64,000 nucleotides of DNA from Candidatus Zipacnadia bacterium (GCA_029821735.1 JALGSU010000004.1:1-64000), one strand, 5' to 3'. Counted from the first letter of the stretch, positions 37,666 through 47,494 are shown. A program made the numbers and translations. Notes: generated by a model from the sequence alone, not told the origin.

Positions 37666-40600
37666 CTACGGCGCGAAGCGGATCGCGCAGACTTCGGCTG
37701 CACCGACATCAACAGAAATCACGCCGCCATCGATCGCGATTCCTGCTGGCTGCTCACTCCCGTCCATGTGCAGGATGCTTACGCTGGCTAGGCCATCGGG
37801 CCAGGGAAGCGCTGACGGGTCAAGGCGAAGCTGCCACGCGTCGCGCTCCGGGCGGCGGTCCCAGACGGTCACGACCGCGCCTGGCTGGCTCTGGCTGACG
37901 AAGACGCGCGCCTCCACGCCATCGGGCATCCCCGACAGACCGCGCACGTCCAGCATGCGGCCCTTATAGACGACGTCGCGCAACTTGGAGCGCAGGGCGA
38001 TGAGCTGCTTCATGTGCGCGCCGTAGGGCTCGTCCTGCGGCACCTGCCACAGGTTGAGGGCGTCAAACCGTTCGCCGAGGAGGAAGACCATGTTCATGGT
38101 GTCCTCCTGGCGGGGTTCGGCGATGTCGGGGAATATCTGGCCGATGCCCGTCCAGCGGTTGCAGGTGCCTGAGAAGACCGGGTAGATGTCGCCGAAGCTG
38201 TAAACGAATATCTCGGGTCGCGACCAGGTGCCTGACCCGAAGGAGAATTCGGTGCCGAGGCACCAGTTGGTCCAGGGCATGAAAGCCGCGCAGGCCACAC
38301 CCTCGTAGAGCATGGGACCGTCGAAGCCCTCGCGGATGCGCTCCATCAGCGCGATCTGACCTTCGCTCAAGCCGCGGGGGTGGTCCATATGCAGAGCGTA
38401 TGAGGCGGGGCCGAGACCGTAGCCGGGGACAGGGAAGCTGTCGAGATACCACACGTCCGCCCCGTAGTCGTCGCCCCACGTCTTGATCCAGTCAGCCAGG
38501 TAGTCCTGCCACCACGTGGAGTTCGGGTCCATGGGCCAGTAGCCATCGAGGTAGCCGGCGAGACTGTGGCCGGCGGCGGTGCCAGACTTCATTGCGCCTC
38601 CCGGCCCGACGAAGACGGCCTTGGACGCCTCTTCGTAGAACTTGGGGAAGGGCGGCATGTCGGTCACCGCGTGGTCCTCGGCGATCTGCTTGATCCAGGG
38701 GTTCTGGTCGATCGCCCCGTCGAAGGTGATCGCGTTGCTGTAGAAGCCCGCGTGGCCGCCAGCGTCTTCGACGGCCTGGAGGGCATCGCGCAACTCGTCG
38801 GGCGTACCCATCTTGGGGTTGGGGTAGAAGAAGCAGTAGTAGACGCCGCCCCCGATCATCTGCGCCCACAGTTGCAGGTAGCTCAAGCCATACTCCTTGC
38901 CCTTGGCGAGCATCTCCGGGAGCTGGGCGAAGGTGTAGCTTTCGCCGCCAGCGCCGGTCCAGCCATCGCAGGTTGCGAGCCAGTCGGGCTGCTCGCGTGG
39001 CGGAGTGTTAGCGAGCGACCATTCGCGGAATCGGTCAGCGGTGCCATGCCATGCGCCCTCATGTACGCCCAGTTCGATGACCGGGGACTGCCAGCTCTCG
39101 CCGGGCTCGAGCAGTGAGTGCCAGCGATTGGTCATGCGGAGAAGACCGTCATCGTGGCCGGTGAGCAACCCGAGCTGGCAGCTACCGTCGGCCTGCGGGG
39201 TCAGGGACAAACCGCCCGACGGGTCATACAGATCCTGCCAGGGAACGCAGGCGCGGCCGGGGTACGGGGCGACTCGGTCGCGTGGCAGATTTTCGGCGGG
39301 ATTGGCGAGCAGTTCGCCCTGGATGTAGCCGGTGGCGAGCATGTCGTCGGCGGGATCGTCGCCGATGCGCAGGCCTGCGATTTGTGGGAAGTTGACGGTG
39401 GGCAGGCGCACGGCGGCGCTGGGCCACAGCGGTCGCGGGCACTTGACGGTCGCCCGCAGGCTCATTACCGCGGAGTCATCTGGCAGATCGGCAGTGACCG
39501 TGGCGATGACGCCCGGCTCCCATTCATACAGGGCGGTCAAGCGTTGGCCGCCCTCGACCGGCTCGATGGTGATGGAGCGCGCGCTGCTTTCGTCGGCCCT
39601 CAGAGTGGTGACGTCGCCGGGCTGGTAGAAGCGCGCATGTTCGGAGAAGCTGGTACTCCCCAGCTCAAGCAGAGATGTGGGAACCGCAGGCAGGGCCGCC
39701 GTCCAGCCGAGGGCGGGCGCCTCGATCTTTGAGATAGCGCCTGTGCCGCCATCGAAGCTGACGCGGATGTGCCGGTTTTCGAGCACAAGCGTTTGCTGCT
39801 GGAGGCGGCGCATGGGCGCGGTGGCATCGCCTATGACAGCATCTGCCTCATCGAGGATCTGCGCAGCGATGGTGTATTCGCCCGGGGGCAGTTCGGCGAC
39901 ATCGAGTTCGGCGATTGCTGTCTCATCATTGATGATCGCCTCCGCGCTCGCCAGAGCTTCGCCACCATCGCGGGGGACAACCTGCAGCCGAACGCCCCCG
40001 ACGTCGCGGCTTCCCAGGTCCATCTGCGCCACCCAGTTTCCCTGCTCGGGAGCGCGTGCAACGGTCAGTCGCCAGCGTGCGGCCAGGTTGCTGATGCGCT
40101 CGGCGTCGAGCGGGTAGGCGTAGATGCGCACCTCGTCGAGCAGCGTGCGCGCGCCCTCATGGGGCAGATGCCAACCATCGTCGCCGAGCTTGAAGGTCTC
40201 CGCGACGGCTGGGAAGACGTGTGGATCAAGTGCTTCTCCCGCGAGTTCGCCATCGACGTAGACGGCCATGGCATCGCGTGACCAGGTGGCGGCGAGGTGG
40301 TGCCACTGGCCGGGCTGCCAGTCGGTTGCGGCGGCCTTGGCCATACCCACGTCTGAGTTGCCGACCGCGTAGCGCAGCAGCAGCCAGGAGAACTGGTAGT
40401 ACTTGTAGAGCACCAGCCAGCCGGTGTTGGAGTCCTGGCCGCCGGACTCAAAGAACGAGTGGAAGTTTCCGTCGGTGCCGGCCCAGTTCTGGGGACATAC
40501 CCACAAGCTTACGGTGCCTGATTCAGGGAGCAGATTGCCTTCGGTGGGGTAGTGGATGATCGGCAGCGTGTGGCCGCATACCAGCGCCTGCCCGAAGCGC

Positions 40601-40773
40601 CCGGGGGCGAACTCCGGCTCGGGGCCGAGAGTGTGGTCCGGGCTGACCGGGCCGCACATTCCCTGTCCTACCACAGTGTCGTCGAAGCTGGCGTGAAAGA
40701 GCAGTCCGGGGTCGGCCTGGGCTGCGGCCAGACACAGCGTAAGAAGCACGACGACTGCCAGATTCCTGAGCAT
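37666..40773 (-). CDS. Exported LamG plus DUF6259-like glycosidase
   Basis: A 1035-residue exported protein; ATG at 40773 follows GAGGAGGT, the strongest ribosome site in this area, and gives MLRNLAVVVLLTLCLAAAQA. Residues 22-240 are a LamG module (LLFHASFDDTVVGQGMCG ... WHHLAATWSRDAMAVYVDGE ... LLDEVRIYAYPLDAERISNL). After an Ig-like and a supersandwich domain comes an alpha-galactosidase-like barrel: YGLSYLQLWAQMIGGG, GGHAGFYSNAITF, and GADVWYLDSFPVPG with D773 and D778. It ends with a small beta domain (GAVVTVWDRRPERDAWQLRL). The barrel style matches the DUF6259-like protein at 148-3579, but here the strand-end acid is LDSF rather than LDEY. Substrate unknown. Single-gene unit, divergent from the 17-kb operon. 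Confidence 0.75.
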   Translation of the reverse strand: MLRNLAVVVLLTLCLAAAQADPGLLFHASFDDTVVGQGMCGPVSPDHTLGPEPEFAPGRFGQALVCGHTLPIIHYPTEGNLLPESGTVSLWVCPQNWAGTDGNFHSFFESGGQDSNTGWLVLYKYYQFSWLLLRYAVGNSDVGMAKAAATDWQPGQWHHLAATWSRDAMAVYVDGELAGEALDPHVFPAVAETFKLGDDGWHLPHEGARTLLDEVRIYAYPLDAERISNLAARWRLTVARAPEQGNWVAQMDLGSRDVGGVRLQVVPRDGGEALASAEAIINDETAIAELDVAELPPGEYTIAAQILDEADAVIGDATAPMRRLQQQTLVLENRHIRVSFDGGTGAISKIEAPALGWTAALPAVPTSLLELGSTSFSEHARFYQPGDVTTLRADESSARSITIEPVEGGQRLTALYEWEPGVIATVTADLPDDSAVMSLRATVKCPRPLWPSAAVRLPTVNFPQIAGLRIGDDPADDMLATGYIQGELLANPAENLPRDRVAPYPGRACVPWQDLYDPSGGLSLTPQADGSCQLGLLTGHDDGLLRMTNRWHSLLEPGESWQSPVIELGVHEGAWHGTADRFREWSLANTPPREQPDWLATCDGWTGAGGESYTFAQLPEMLAKGKEYGLSYLQLWAQMIGGGVYYCFFYPNPKMGTPDELRDALQAVEDAGGHAGFYSNAITFDGAIDQNPWIKQIAEDHAVTDMPPFPKFYEEASKAVFVGPGGAMKSGTAAGHSLAGYLDGYWPMDPNSTWWQDYLADWIKTWGDDYGADVWYLDSFPVPGYGLGPASYALHMDHPRGLSEGQIALMERIREGFDGPMLYEGVACAAFMPWTNWCLGTEFSFGSGTWSRPEIFVYSFGDIYPVFSGTCNRWTGIGQIFPDIAEPRQEDTMNMVFLLGERFDALNLWQVPQDEPYGAHMKQLIALRSKLRDVVYKGRMLDVRGLSGMPDGVEARVFVSQSQPGAVVTVWDRRPERDAWQLRLDPSALPWPDGLASVSILHMDGSEQPAGIAIDGGVISVDVGAAEVCAIRFAP

Positions 40774-40964
40774 GACACGACCTCCTCGCGCGACTGGGCG
40801 CTCAACCATCATTTCACGATGGCGTATCCGACTCCTCCCATGATGCGCCGCTGCAGGAAAGCGGCAGGTCGGTGGCCAAACTGCAGGGAGCGTGAGATGG
40901 GCGAGCGGATGGTGTTTAGCCCGTCGCTCAGGTGCAACCGTGGCTTTTCCGAGGGCTGAGGCTG
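40774..40964. promoter_or_regulatory. Divergent intergenic region upstream of the 17-kb operon
   Basis: 191 bases separate the LamG-DUF6259 gene (-) from the first gene of the seven-gene plus-strand operon. It must hold the promoter of that operon, since the next gaps downstream are 28 bases or less. No clear sigma-70 promoter, no long inverted repeat and no riboswitch-like fold were recognised. GAGG at 40951-40954 and again at 40960-40962 are weak ribosome sites. Confidence 0.4.
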
Positions 40965-43655
40965 ATGACGATCCGCGTGACCGTGGTCAATTGGCAGAAT
41001 GTGGCGGCGATGATCTGTATTGCTTTGGCGAGTGTGTGCGCTGTGTTTGCGCAGGACGAGCCGGAGTACATGCACACGATCTACTACGTGGGGCTGCGGC
41101 CGACGGCGTACCGACAGGGGAAATGCGTGGCGGACATCTCCACTCGCGAGCGCGTGATGGACGTCGTGGGGGAACTGAGCGAACTGGGGATCAATGCGCT
41201 GAGCTACCACTCCGTGTACGGCAGCGACGGTGCGCTCTATCCGACCGCCGATCCGCTGCTCAAACGCTCATGGCTCTGGCCGGAGGAGGCTCGGCCGGTT
41301 GACGATTTCCTGGCCGCGTGCGAGCAATTTGGTGTTGAGGCGTGGCTCGGCGTGCATCTGGGACAGGGCGGGTACCCGCTGCTGGCCGAGCATGCGTTGG
41401 ACGACATCGTCCGCAATTTCGGCGAGCATCCGGCGCTGACGGGGCTGGTGCCGCCGATCGAGGCGCGATACACCGGGGTGAACGCGGAGAGCTTCGCGGC
41501 ACTGAGCAGGCACGTCAAGCAAGCGCGGCCGGACCTTCAGATTATGGACTACCCCTCGTCCCCGTATGTCCCTCAGGCGATGCAGTGGCTGATGCGGCTG
41601 GCGGCATCGGGGCAGGTGGATGTTGAGAACGTGCAGTTCCACGCCTGCGACGACAGGCTGGCAGACTTGCGCGAGGCGCGTGGGCTGACGCTTCTGACTA
41701 TCGGCGTGTGCCCGGGAACGCGGACGATCATCCATGCGCACTACAAGAACGGGGTGAACACCCCGCAGAAACCGTCAATATGGCTGCCGCCCGAGCGTGC
41801 GTGGGACGTGACGCAGAGCGCCCTGATGACGGCGACACCTCACGGGACATCGATATTCAGCTTCCTGCACGCGTGCTGGGGGGAGCAGAGCTCTGACCCG
41901 GGCGGCGAGGCGATGTGGCGGCGGCTGAAGTGGTATGAGGGCATCGTGGGCGTGCAGCGGCTGGTGCCATATTACGCGAACGCCATGCCCGCCGATCGGG
42001 TGCAGGTGATGGTGCCGACTGGCACGCTGCAGGGGGCGCAGGACATTTTGCGGCAATGCTGGCTGCCACTGGCACGCGAGCATATCCCGGCATCGTTTTG
42101 CGTGACCGAGGAGAACATGGCGCCCGAAGCGCGTGTGGTCATTGTGCCGGCGCTGACGCAGTGCGGCCGCGAGCAGGGCCTGCTGCTGCAGCGCTTCGTG
42201 CGCGAGGGCGGGAGGCTATTGACCTTCGGCGGCCTGGCACCCGCGGAGGAGCGCTATGCCCGGGTGCTTGCGGCCGGGCCGATCACACCACACATGCGGG
42301 ATGTGCTGGACCTGTGGGACCGCCCGGATTTGGCAGTCCGGGATCTGACTGAGGGCTTCGCGGGCGCGCTCGGATTTGGCGACGAGGGCCTCGCGGCAGT
42401 AACGCAGCCGCGCAACACACCGTATGGGAAGGGCACGGTGAGTGTGCTGCCGGGGGCGGTGGAATGGGCGGAGGAGCACCTGGCGGCCGTCGTCAGCGAG
42501 GCGCTGGACGATGGCTGGCGGGTGACGAACCTACCCGCAGGCTACGTCGTCGAGCGGTGGCGCAAGGGTGAAACTGAGATGCTGCTGATCTTCGGTATCG
42601 AGAAGGGCTTGGAGGCCCGCGACGTGCGGATCGCGTTGCCGGCGGGCGAGGCGCATCGCGGAGCGTGGCTGATCGAGGGGGAGCAGGCGTCGCAGCTTCC
42701 GACGAGCGTGGACGCTGACACAGGGCAGCAGAGCGTGCTCATCAAGCGCCTGGGCGACAGCTTCGCCCTCGTGGTCCTGGGAGAGTGCCCGAGGGCGGTA
42801 CTCAGACCGGAGGCGCGGACGATCCGGTCCACGGTGGGGGAGACAGTCACGGTAGCGGCGTCGCTGCTCAATGCCACGGGTGGTCGTGTGACGGGCGAGT
42901 TGGGGGCGGCAGCACCGGAAGGGTGGAGCGTGACTCGGGGAGGTCAGCTTGAGTATGCGCTTGATCTGGGTGAGGAGGCGCGCTTTGAGCTGGCGGTGAC
43001 GGTGCCCGCAGAGGCACAGCGTCGACCTTACTTCGTGAAGCTGACGGTGGGCGAAGTGACGCAGCGCGTGATCGTCTTCCCTGAAGACGGAGCCGCGCAG
43101 GTCATCACCGAACGTGAGGGCCCGCTGGCGATGCAGCGCCCGCCCGTTGAGGCCGGGCCGACGGGACCCATCGGCGACGAGTGGCTGAAGGTCACCGCCG
43201 GCGAGCCGGGCGACAATGCGGTGGCGGCGCATCGGCCCGGCGTGTGCTTCTACCCCGGCGAATGGGCGAATGCGCGGGAGCACATGGGGAAGATCGCGCG
43301 GTACGCTGAATACATCGCGCTGGGGATGGGCGGTCCGAACTTCTGGATCAATGACCCGGACCGGACCGACAACGCTGCTCGCGACCTGTTGATGCGGATT
43401 ACCTGCATCGCGCCTGAGGGGGGGCGCGTGCAGGTCTTCGACGGTGAGAAGTACCACGACGTGGGGGAGATGGAGGCCGGGGAGCAGTGGCGCACCGATA
43501 CGTGGACGGTCAGCCGCGATATCTTCGCGGAGGCCACAGCCAACTATGGGCGGAACAATCCGGGGTTCAATGTGCTGGGCCAGTTCAACGCGCCAACCAT
43601 TCGCATACACAGCATAGAGGTCAGGATGTCCCCGCTCGATGATGACGAGGAGTAG
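40965..43655 (+). CDS. Exported TIM-barrel glycosidase-like protein with GATase-like domain
   Basis: An 896-residue protein, first in the 17-kb operon. ATG at 40965 gives MTIRVTVVNWQNVAAMICIALASVCAVFAQ, an acceptable signal peptide with a long n-region. The barrel reads TIYYVGLRPTAYRQGKCVAD, then LSELGINALSYHSVYGSDG, FGVEAWLGVHLGQGG, ALTGLVPPIEARYTG, and TSIFSFLHACWGEQSSDPGG. E in PPIEAR and E in CWGEQ are plausible acids, but no family could be fixed. A GATase-like domain follows (VQVMVPTGTLQGAQDI ... ARVVIVPALTQCG ... GGRLLTFGG). Beyond this come an NPCBM- or alpha-galactosidase-NEW3-like beta module (GETVTVAASLLNATGG) and a C-terminal sandwich. The sulfatase ATG follows 3 bases after the stop, so translation is likely coupled. 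Confidence 0.7.
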   Translation: MTIRVTVVNWQNVAAMICIALASVCAVFAQDEPEYMHTIYYVGLRPTAYRQGKCVADISTRERVMDVVGELSELGINALSYHSVYGSDGALYPTADPLLKRSWLWPEEARPVDDFLAACEQFGVEAWLGVHLGQGGYPLLAEHALDDIVRNFGEHPALTGLVPPIEARYTGVNAESFAALSRHVKQARPDLQIMDYPSSPYVPQAMQWLMRLAASGQVDVENVQFHACDDRLADLREARGLTLLTIGVCPGTRTIIHAHYKNGVNTPQKPSIWLPPERAWDVTQSALMTATPHGTSIFSFLHACWGEQSSDPGGEAMWRRLKWYEGIVGVQRLVPYYANAMPADRVQVMVPTGTLQGAQDILRQCWLPLAREHIPASFCVTEENMAPEARVVIVPALTQCGREQGLLLQRFVREGGRLLTFGGLAPAEERYARVLAAGPITPHMRDVLDLWDRPDLAVRDLTEGFAGALGFGDEGLAAVTQPRNTPYGKGTVSVLPGAVEWAEEHLAAVVSEALDDGWRVTNLPAGYVVERWRKGETEMLLIFGIEKGLEARDVRIALPAGEAHRGAWLIEGEQASQLPTSVDADTGQQSVLIKRLGDSFALVVLGECPRAVLRPEARTIRSTVGETVTVAASLLNATGGRVTGELGAAAPEGWSVTRGGQLEYALDLGEEARFELAVTVPAEAQRRPYFVKLTVGEVTQRVIVFPEDGAAQVITEREGPLAMQRPPVEAGPTGPIGDEWLKVTAGEPGDNAVAAHRPGVCFYPGEWANAREHMGKIARYAEYIALGMGGPNFWINDPDRTDNAARDLLMRITCIAPEGGRVQVFDGEKYHDVGEMEAGEQWRTDTWTVSRDIFAEATANYGRNNPGFNVLGQFNAPTIRIHSIEVRMSPLDDDEE

Positions 43656-43658
43656 ATC

Positions 43659-44852
43659 ATGAGCCAGCGCCCGAACATTCTCTACATCCACTCACACGAC
43701 ACCGGGCGGTACGTGCAACCGTACGGATACGCCATCCCGACGCCGAACATCCAGCAACTGGCGGAGGAGGGCGTGGTCTTCCGGCAGGCGCACTGTGCGA
43801 ACCCGACCTGTTCGCCGAGCCGGGCGGCGCTGCTGACCGGGCGCTGGCCGCACCAGTGTGGGATGACCGGGCTGGTGAACTTGGGCTGGTCGCTGAGCGA
43901 TTACGGCGAGCATATCGTGCACACGCTGCGTGGCGCGGGCTATCAGACGGTGATTCTGACGAAGAAGCTCGACGAGGCCGAAGGCGTGTCGGCCGAGTTC
44001 CTCGCGGATGTCCCCGAGGAGCCCTTCTTCCTGGATGTGGGGTTCACGCAGACGCATCGGCCTTTCCCGAAACCTGGGCCTGCCGAGGACCCGCGCTGGG
44101 TGGCGCCGCCAGCGCCGCTGCCTGACACTCCCGCAACGCGCCAGGATATGGCGGGATTCAAGGCCAGCGCTCGTGAGCTTGACGAGCGCATGGGCGTGGT
44201 GCTTCGGGCGTTGGATGCGGCAGGTCTGCGGGAGAGCACTGATCACGGGACCGGCGTGATGCTGATCATGCGGGGGCCCGGCGGGTTCGGGGGGGGGCGA
44301 GTGCTGGAGTCGCTGGTATCGCACGTGGACGTGTTCCCGACGCTGTGCGACCTCGCGGAGATCGAGCCGCGGGAGGGGCTGGTCGGTCGATCGCTGATGC
44401 CGTTGGTCCGTGGGGAGGCCGCAGAGGTCAATGAGGCGATCTTCGCCCAAGTGAACTACCACGATACGTATGAGCCGCAACGGTGTGTGCGGACCAGGCG
44501 CTGGAAGTACATCCGACGGTTCCTCGACCGCGACGGGCCGCTGCTACCCAACTGCGACGATGGACTGTCGAAAGACGTGTGGCTGGATCACGATTGGCCC
44601 GCGCGAGGCGTGGACGCCGAGCAGCTCTACGACCTGGTCTTTGACCCCACCGAGTCATGCAACGTGGCGACTGACGCCGCGTGTGCCGACGCGTTGGTGG
44701 AGATGCGTGGGCGGCTCGACCAGTGGATGCACGAGAGTTGCGACCCCTTGCTGGACGGGCCGGTGCCACACCCCGAGGGCGTCTACATCGACGATCCGGA
44801 CGAGATCCACTCGATCACGCCCGAGAAAGTAAAGCGGTGGCGGAACCGATGA
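43659..44852 (+). CDS. Cytoplasmic sulfatase-like protein, shortened active-site loops
   Basis: A 397-residue type I sulfatase without a signal peptide. PNILYIHSHDTGRYVQPYG at the N-terminus carries the first metal-site aspartate, and C51-S-P-S-R with LLTGRWPHQCGM is the formylglycine signature (Cys-x-Pro-Ser-Arg). PFFLDVGFTQTHRPF and VDVFPTLCDLAEI are also family features. Two parts are short. After GYQTVIL one expects a GK-x-H-type loop, but the chain jumps to TKKLDEAEGVSAEFL. After STDHG one expects 15-20 residues with a sulfate-binding Lys, but GTGVMLIMRGPGG follows at once. Relatives are usually about 450-500 residues. Cys-type sulfatases need a maturase, which is not in the window. Ribosome site GAGGAG lies inside the previous gene's end; its stop overlaps the next start as ATGA. 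Confidence 0.8.
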   Translation: MSQRPNILYIHSHDTGRYVQPYGYAIPTPNIQQLAEEGVVFRQAHCANPTCSPSRAALLTGRWPHQCGMTGLVNLGWSLSDYGEHIVHTLRGAGYQTVILTKKLDEAEGVSAEFLADVPEEPFFLDVGFTQTHRPFPKPGPAEDPRWVAPPAPLPDTPATRQDMAGFKASARELDERMGVVLRALDAAGLRESTDHGTGVMLIMRGPGGFGGGRVLESLVSHVDVFPTLCDLAEIEPREGLVGRSLMPLVRGEAAEVNEAIFAQVNYHDTYEPQRCVRTRRWKYIRRFLDRDGPLLPNCDDGLSKDVWLDHDWPARGVDAEQLYDLVFDPTESCNVATDAACADALVEMRGRLDQWMHESCDPLLDGPVPHPEGVYIDDPDEIHSITPEKVKRWRNR

Positions 44853-47467
44853 ACGAGACGCTCGACATGAGCATGGTGCGTGAGCGATTGCGCGGCACGC
44901 AGATAGTGGTGGTGCCATACTGTCATGCGGATTGGGCATGGACTCACTCGCGCCGGTGGCACCGGGCGCGGTACGTGCTGGTCATCAGCGAAGTGCTGGA
45001 TACCCTCAACGAGCAGGATGCGGCCGGAGTGCCAGCCGACGCCCCGCACGCTTTCAGGTGGTATCTGGATTGCTGGCGCACCGAACTGGCGCCATTCCTC
45101 GTTGCTCATCCCGAGCGAATCGAGGAACTGCAGCGTCGTGTCGTCGAGGGGCGCGTGGCTGTTTGCGGTGGGTACTCCAATGTGCGGATCAACCATGTGC
45201 CGGGCGAGACCTTCGTGCGGAGCATGACACTTGGGCGGCGCGAGCTGCAGTGGCTCTTCCCAGAGGCGGACCTGAGCGTGCATGCGGATACCGTGGACGT
45301 GGCGGTGGGGCATCCGCAGATGCCCCAACTGCTGCGGCTGGCTGGGTATGAGGCGCTGAGGTTCTGGCGCCCGCACGACGCACTAAACGAGAAGGGCATC
45401 CCGCACCAGTTTGTGTGGGAGGGTCTGGACGGCTCGCAGGTGATCGCGCAGCGCGGTAGCTATGGCGGGGTGGTCGTGGACTCCTACGCGCCGGAGGATT
45501 TCCGCGAGCGGTGGGACGATGTGGTGGGTGCGTGGTGGGAGGGACAGCTTGCGGAGAAGCGAGACCGCACAGCGGTGGACATTCTGATGGTCTACCAGGG
45601 CGCCGACGACAGTCGGCCACTGCGCTCGCACTTCAATCAGGACAAGCCGCTGGATTTCGTGGGCCTGATCGAGGAGTGGAATGCGCGCGAGGAATCGCAG
45701 ATGCGCTTCGCGGCGCTGCCGGAGCTGTTCGCTGAGCTGGCGGCGCGTCGCGATGAACTGCCGGTGGTGGCGGGCACACTGGACCCGTGCGACGTGGGCT
45801 TCAACGCCGCTTGGGGCGGCTCGGGTGGGCTGTGGAGATTGCGGGTGGACTGTGCGCGGGAGATCGGGCAGGCGGAGGCCTTGGATGTGTTGTTGCACGG
45901 GGCTGGCATCACGGACCTCGATCCGGCGGAAAGCCAGCAGGTGACCGAAGGGCTGTGGCGCGACGCCCTGCTGTGTTCGGCGCATGCGACGCAGTGGCTC
46001 TTCCAGGATGACTTTGACGAGTTGCATGCGCTGGCCACGAACACTGTCTACCGCGCTCGGCAAATGCTGGACGATGATCTGCAGACGCTGGCCGCTGAGG
46101 TGGCGACGCCCGCGAACGCGGTGGCGCTCGTGCACAACGCGCTGGCATTTGCGCGGACCGTGACGGTGCCCCTGCGCATCACGTTCATGGAGGGCGACAA
46201 GGGCGGGGTGCCTGAGCCGATGCGCCTCGTGGACGCGGCGGGTGAGGAACTGGCGTATCAGGTGACGCGCGAACTGAACCACGCAGGTGTGCGTTGGGAG
46301 ATCGAGGCGCTGGTGCAGATGCCTCTGCCCGCAGGTGGCTGGAACACTATCTGCTGGGAACAGGCCGAGCCCTCGGAGACCGCCAGTGAGCCTGAGCCAG
46401 TGGCCATCGACAACGGGGTGCTGCGACTGGAATTCGTGGACGGGGCACTGAAGACGATCTTGGACCTGACTTCGGGGCAGGAACTGCGTGCGCCGGGCGC
46501 GATGCCCTTCGGGCAACTGCGGGCGTACGATGTGGACGCGACGGCACAACTGCATGTCGGTGAAATCCTGGCGACGCACGATGCGCAGTGGGATTCGTGG
46601 CAGGTGACCGAGGCCGGGCCGGTGCGCTGGACGATGCGATCAGAGGGAGCGGTCGGCGGGTGCCGGGCGGTGCTGGAGGTGCGGCTGCATCGCGGGGAGC
46701 GGCGCGTGGAGTGTCACGTCGAAGTCGACTGGGACGGGCGCGACGGCTTCATTGCCGCGCACCTGCCGTGGCCGATGTCGGGCGAGACTTGGGGCGACAT
46801 GCCATTCTGCGTGGAGGCGAAGGAACTGGCGGCCGAGCCCTACGTGGGGATCGAGCGCCGGCGTGAGGGCATGTTTATCACGCGAAGCTTCGTGGACCGC
46901 GTGGGTGAGGATGGGTCAGTGGCCTATGTGTCGCATGATGGCGATCGGTACTACATTTTCGACCATGAGAGCGATACGCTTGCGCACATCCTGGTGAACT
47001 CGGTGCGCTCGACCTACGCTGAGTGGGAGGAGAGCGTGAACCAGCAGATGCGGGGCGAGGGCTCGCAGGAGTTCGCCTTCAGCGTCGTGCCGCATGAGGG
47101 GGACTGGCGGGAGGCGGGGCTGTGGCGGGTGGCGGAGAGTCTGCGCACGCCCGCGAAGGTCTGCTGGCCGCTGCCGGGCGGGGAGTTGCCCGCGACGCAG
47201 TCGCTGATCTCAGTGGAGCCGGAGAACGTGCAGATGTCGGCATGCTATCTGCAGGACGGGCAGACGCTGGTCCGGGTGTTCGAGACGGCGGGCGAGGCGA
47301 CGACCGCGCGGATCCATCTGCCCTTTGCTGCCACATCCGCGAGGCTGGTGGACCTGAACGCAGGCGAGATGTCAGGCGGCGGCGTCCGTGCAGACGGCGC
47401 GTGCGTGATCGTGCAACTCGGGCCGTGGCAGATCGCGACGGTGGCTGTGACGTCACCCGATGCTTGA
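44849..47467 (+). CDS. Cytoplasmic GH38-like alpha-mannosidase
   Basis: An 872-residue protein without a signal peptide. The N-terminal alpha/beta domain holds PYCHADWAWTH, giving the zinc ligands H26 and D28, and ADTVDVAVGHPQMPQLL, with D150 in the place of the GH38 nucleophile (usually D-x-FGH). A helical region has LWRDALLCSAHATQWLFQDD, where H would be the last zinc ligand; the usual HD is HA here. The large beta C-terminus starts about 470 (LVHNALAFARTVTVPLRI), as in GH38 retaining alpha-mannosidases. These remove alpha-mannosyl residues from oligosaccharides. ATG at 44849 overlaps the sulfatase stop by 4 bases, so the two are translationally coupled. A coupled pair without signal peptides suggests processing of imported, possibly sulfated, oligosaccharides (inference). 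Confidence 0.8.
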   Translation: MNETLDMSMVRERLRGTQIVVVPYCHADWAWTHSRRWHRARYVLVISEVLDTLNEQDAAGVPADAPHAFRWYLDCWRTELAPFLVAHPERIEELQRRVVEGRVAVCGGYSNVRINHVPGETFVRSMTLGRRELQWLFPEADLSVHADTVDVAVGHPQMPQLLRLAGYEALRFWRPHDALNEKGIPHQFVWEGLDGSQVIAQRGSYGGVVVDSYAPEDFRERWDDVVGAWWEGQLAEKRDRTAVDILMVYQGADDSRPLRSHFNQDKPLDFVGLIEEWNAREESQMRFAALPELFAELAARRDELPVVAGTLDPCDVGFNAAWGGSGGLWRLRVDCAREIGQAEALDVLLHGAGITDLDPAESQQVTEGLWRDALLCSAHATQWLFQDDFDELHALATNTVYRARQMLDDDLQTLAAEVATPANAVALVHNALAFARTVTVPLRITFMEGDKGGVPEPMRLVDAAGEELAYQVTRELNHAGVRWEIEALVQMPLPAGGWNTICWEQAEPSETASEPEPVAIDNGVLRLEFVDGALKTILDLTSGQELRAPGAMPFGQLRAYDVDATAQLHVGEILATHDAQWDSWQVTEAGPVRWTMRSEGAVGGCRAVLEVRLHRGERRVECHVEVDWDGRDGFIAAHLPWPMSGETWGDMPFCVEAKELAAEPYVGIERRREGMFITRSFVDRVGEDGSVAYVSHDGDRYYIFDHESDTLAHILVNSVRSTYAEWEESVNQQMRGEGSQEFAFSVVPHEGDWREAGLWRVAESLRTPAKVCWPLPGGELPATQSLISVEPENVQMSACYLQDGQTLVRVFETAGEATTARIHLPFAATSARLVDLNAGEMSGGGVRADGACVIVQLGPWQIATVAVTSPDA

Positions 47468-47494
47468 CAGTCGGACTAGCAGGAGGCAACGCTC

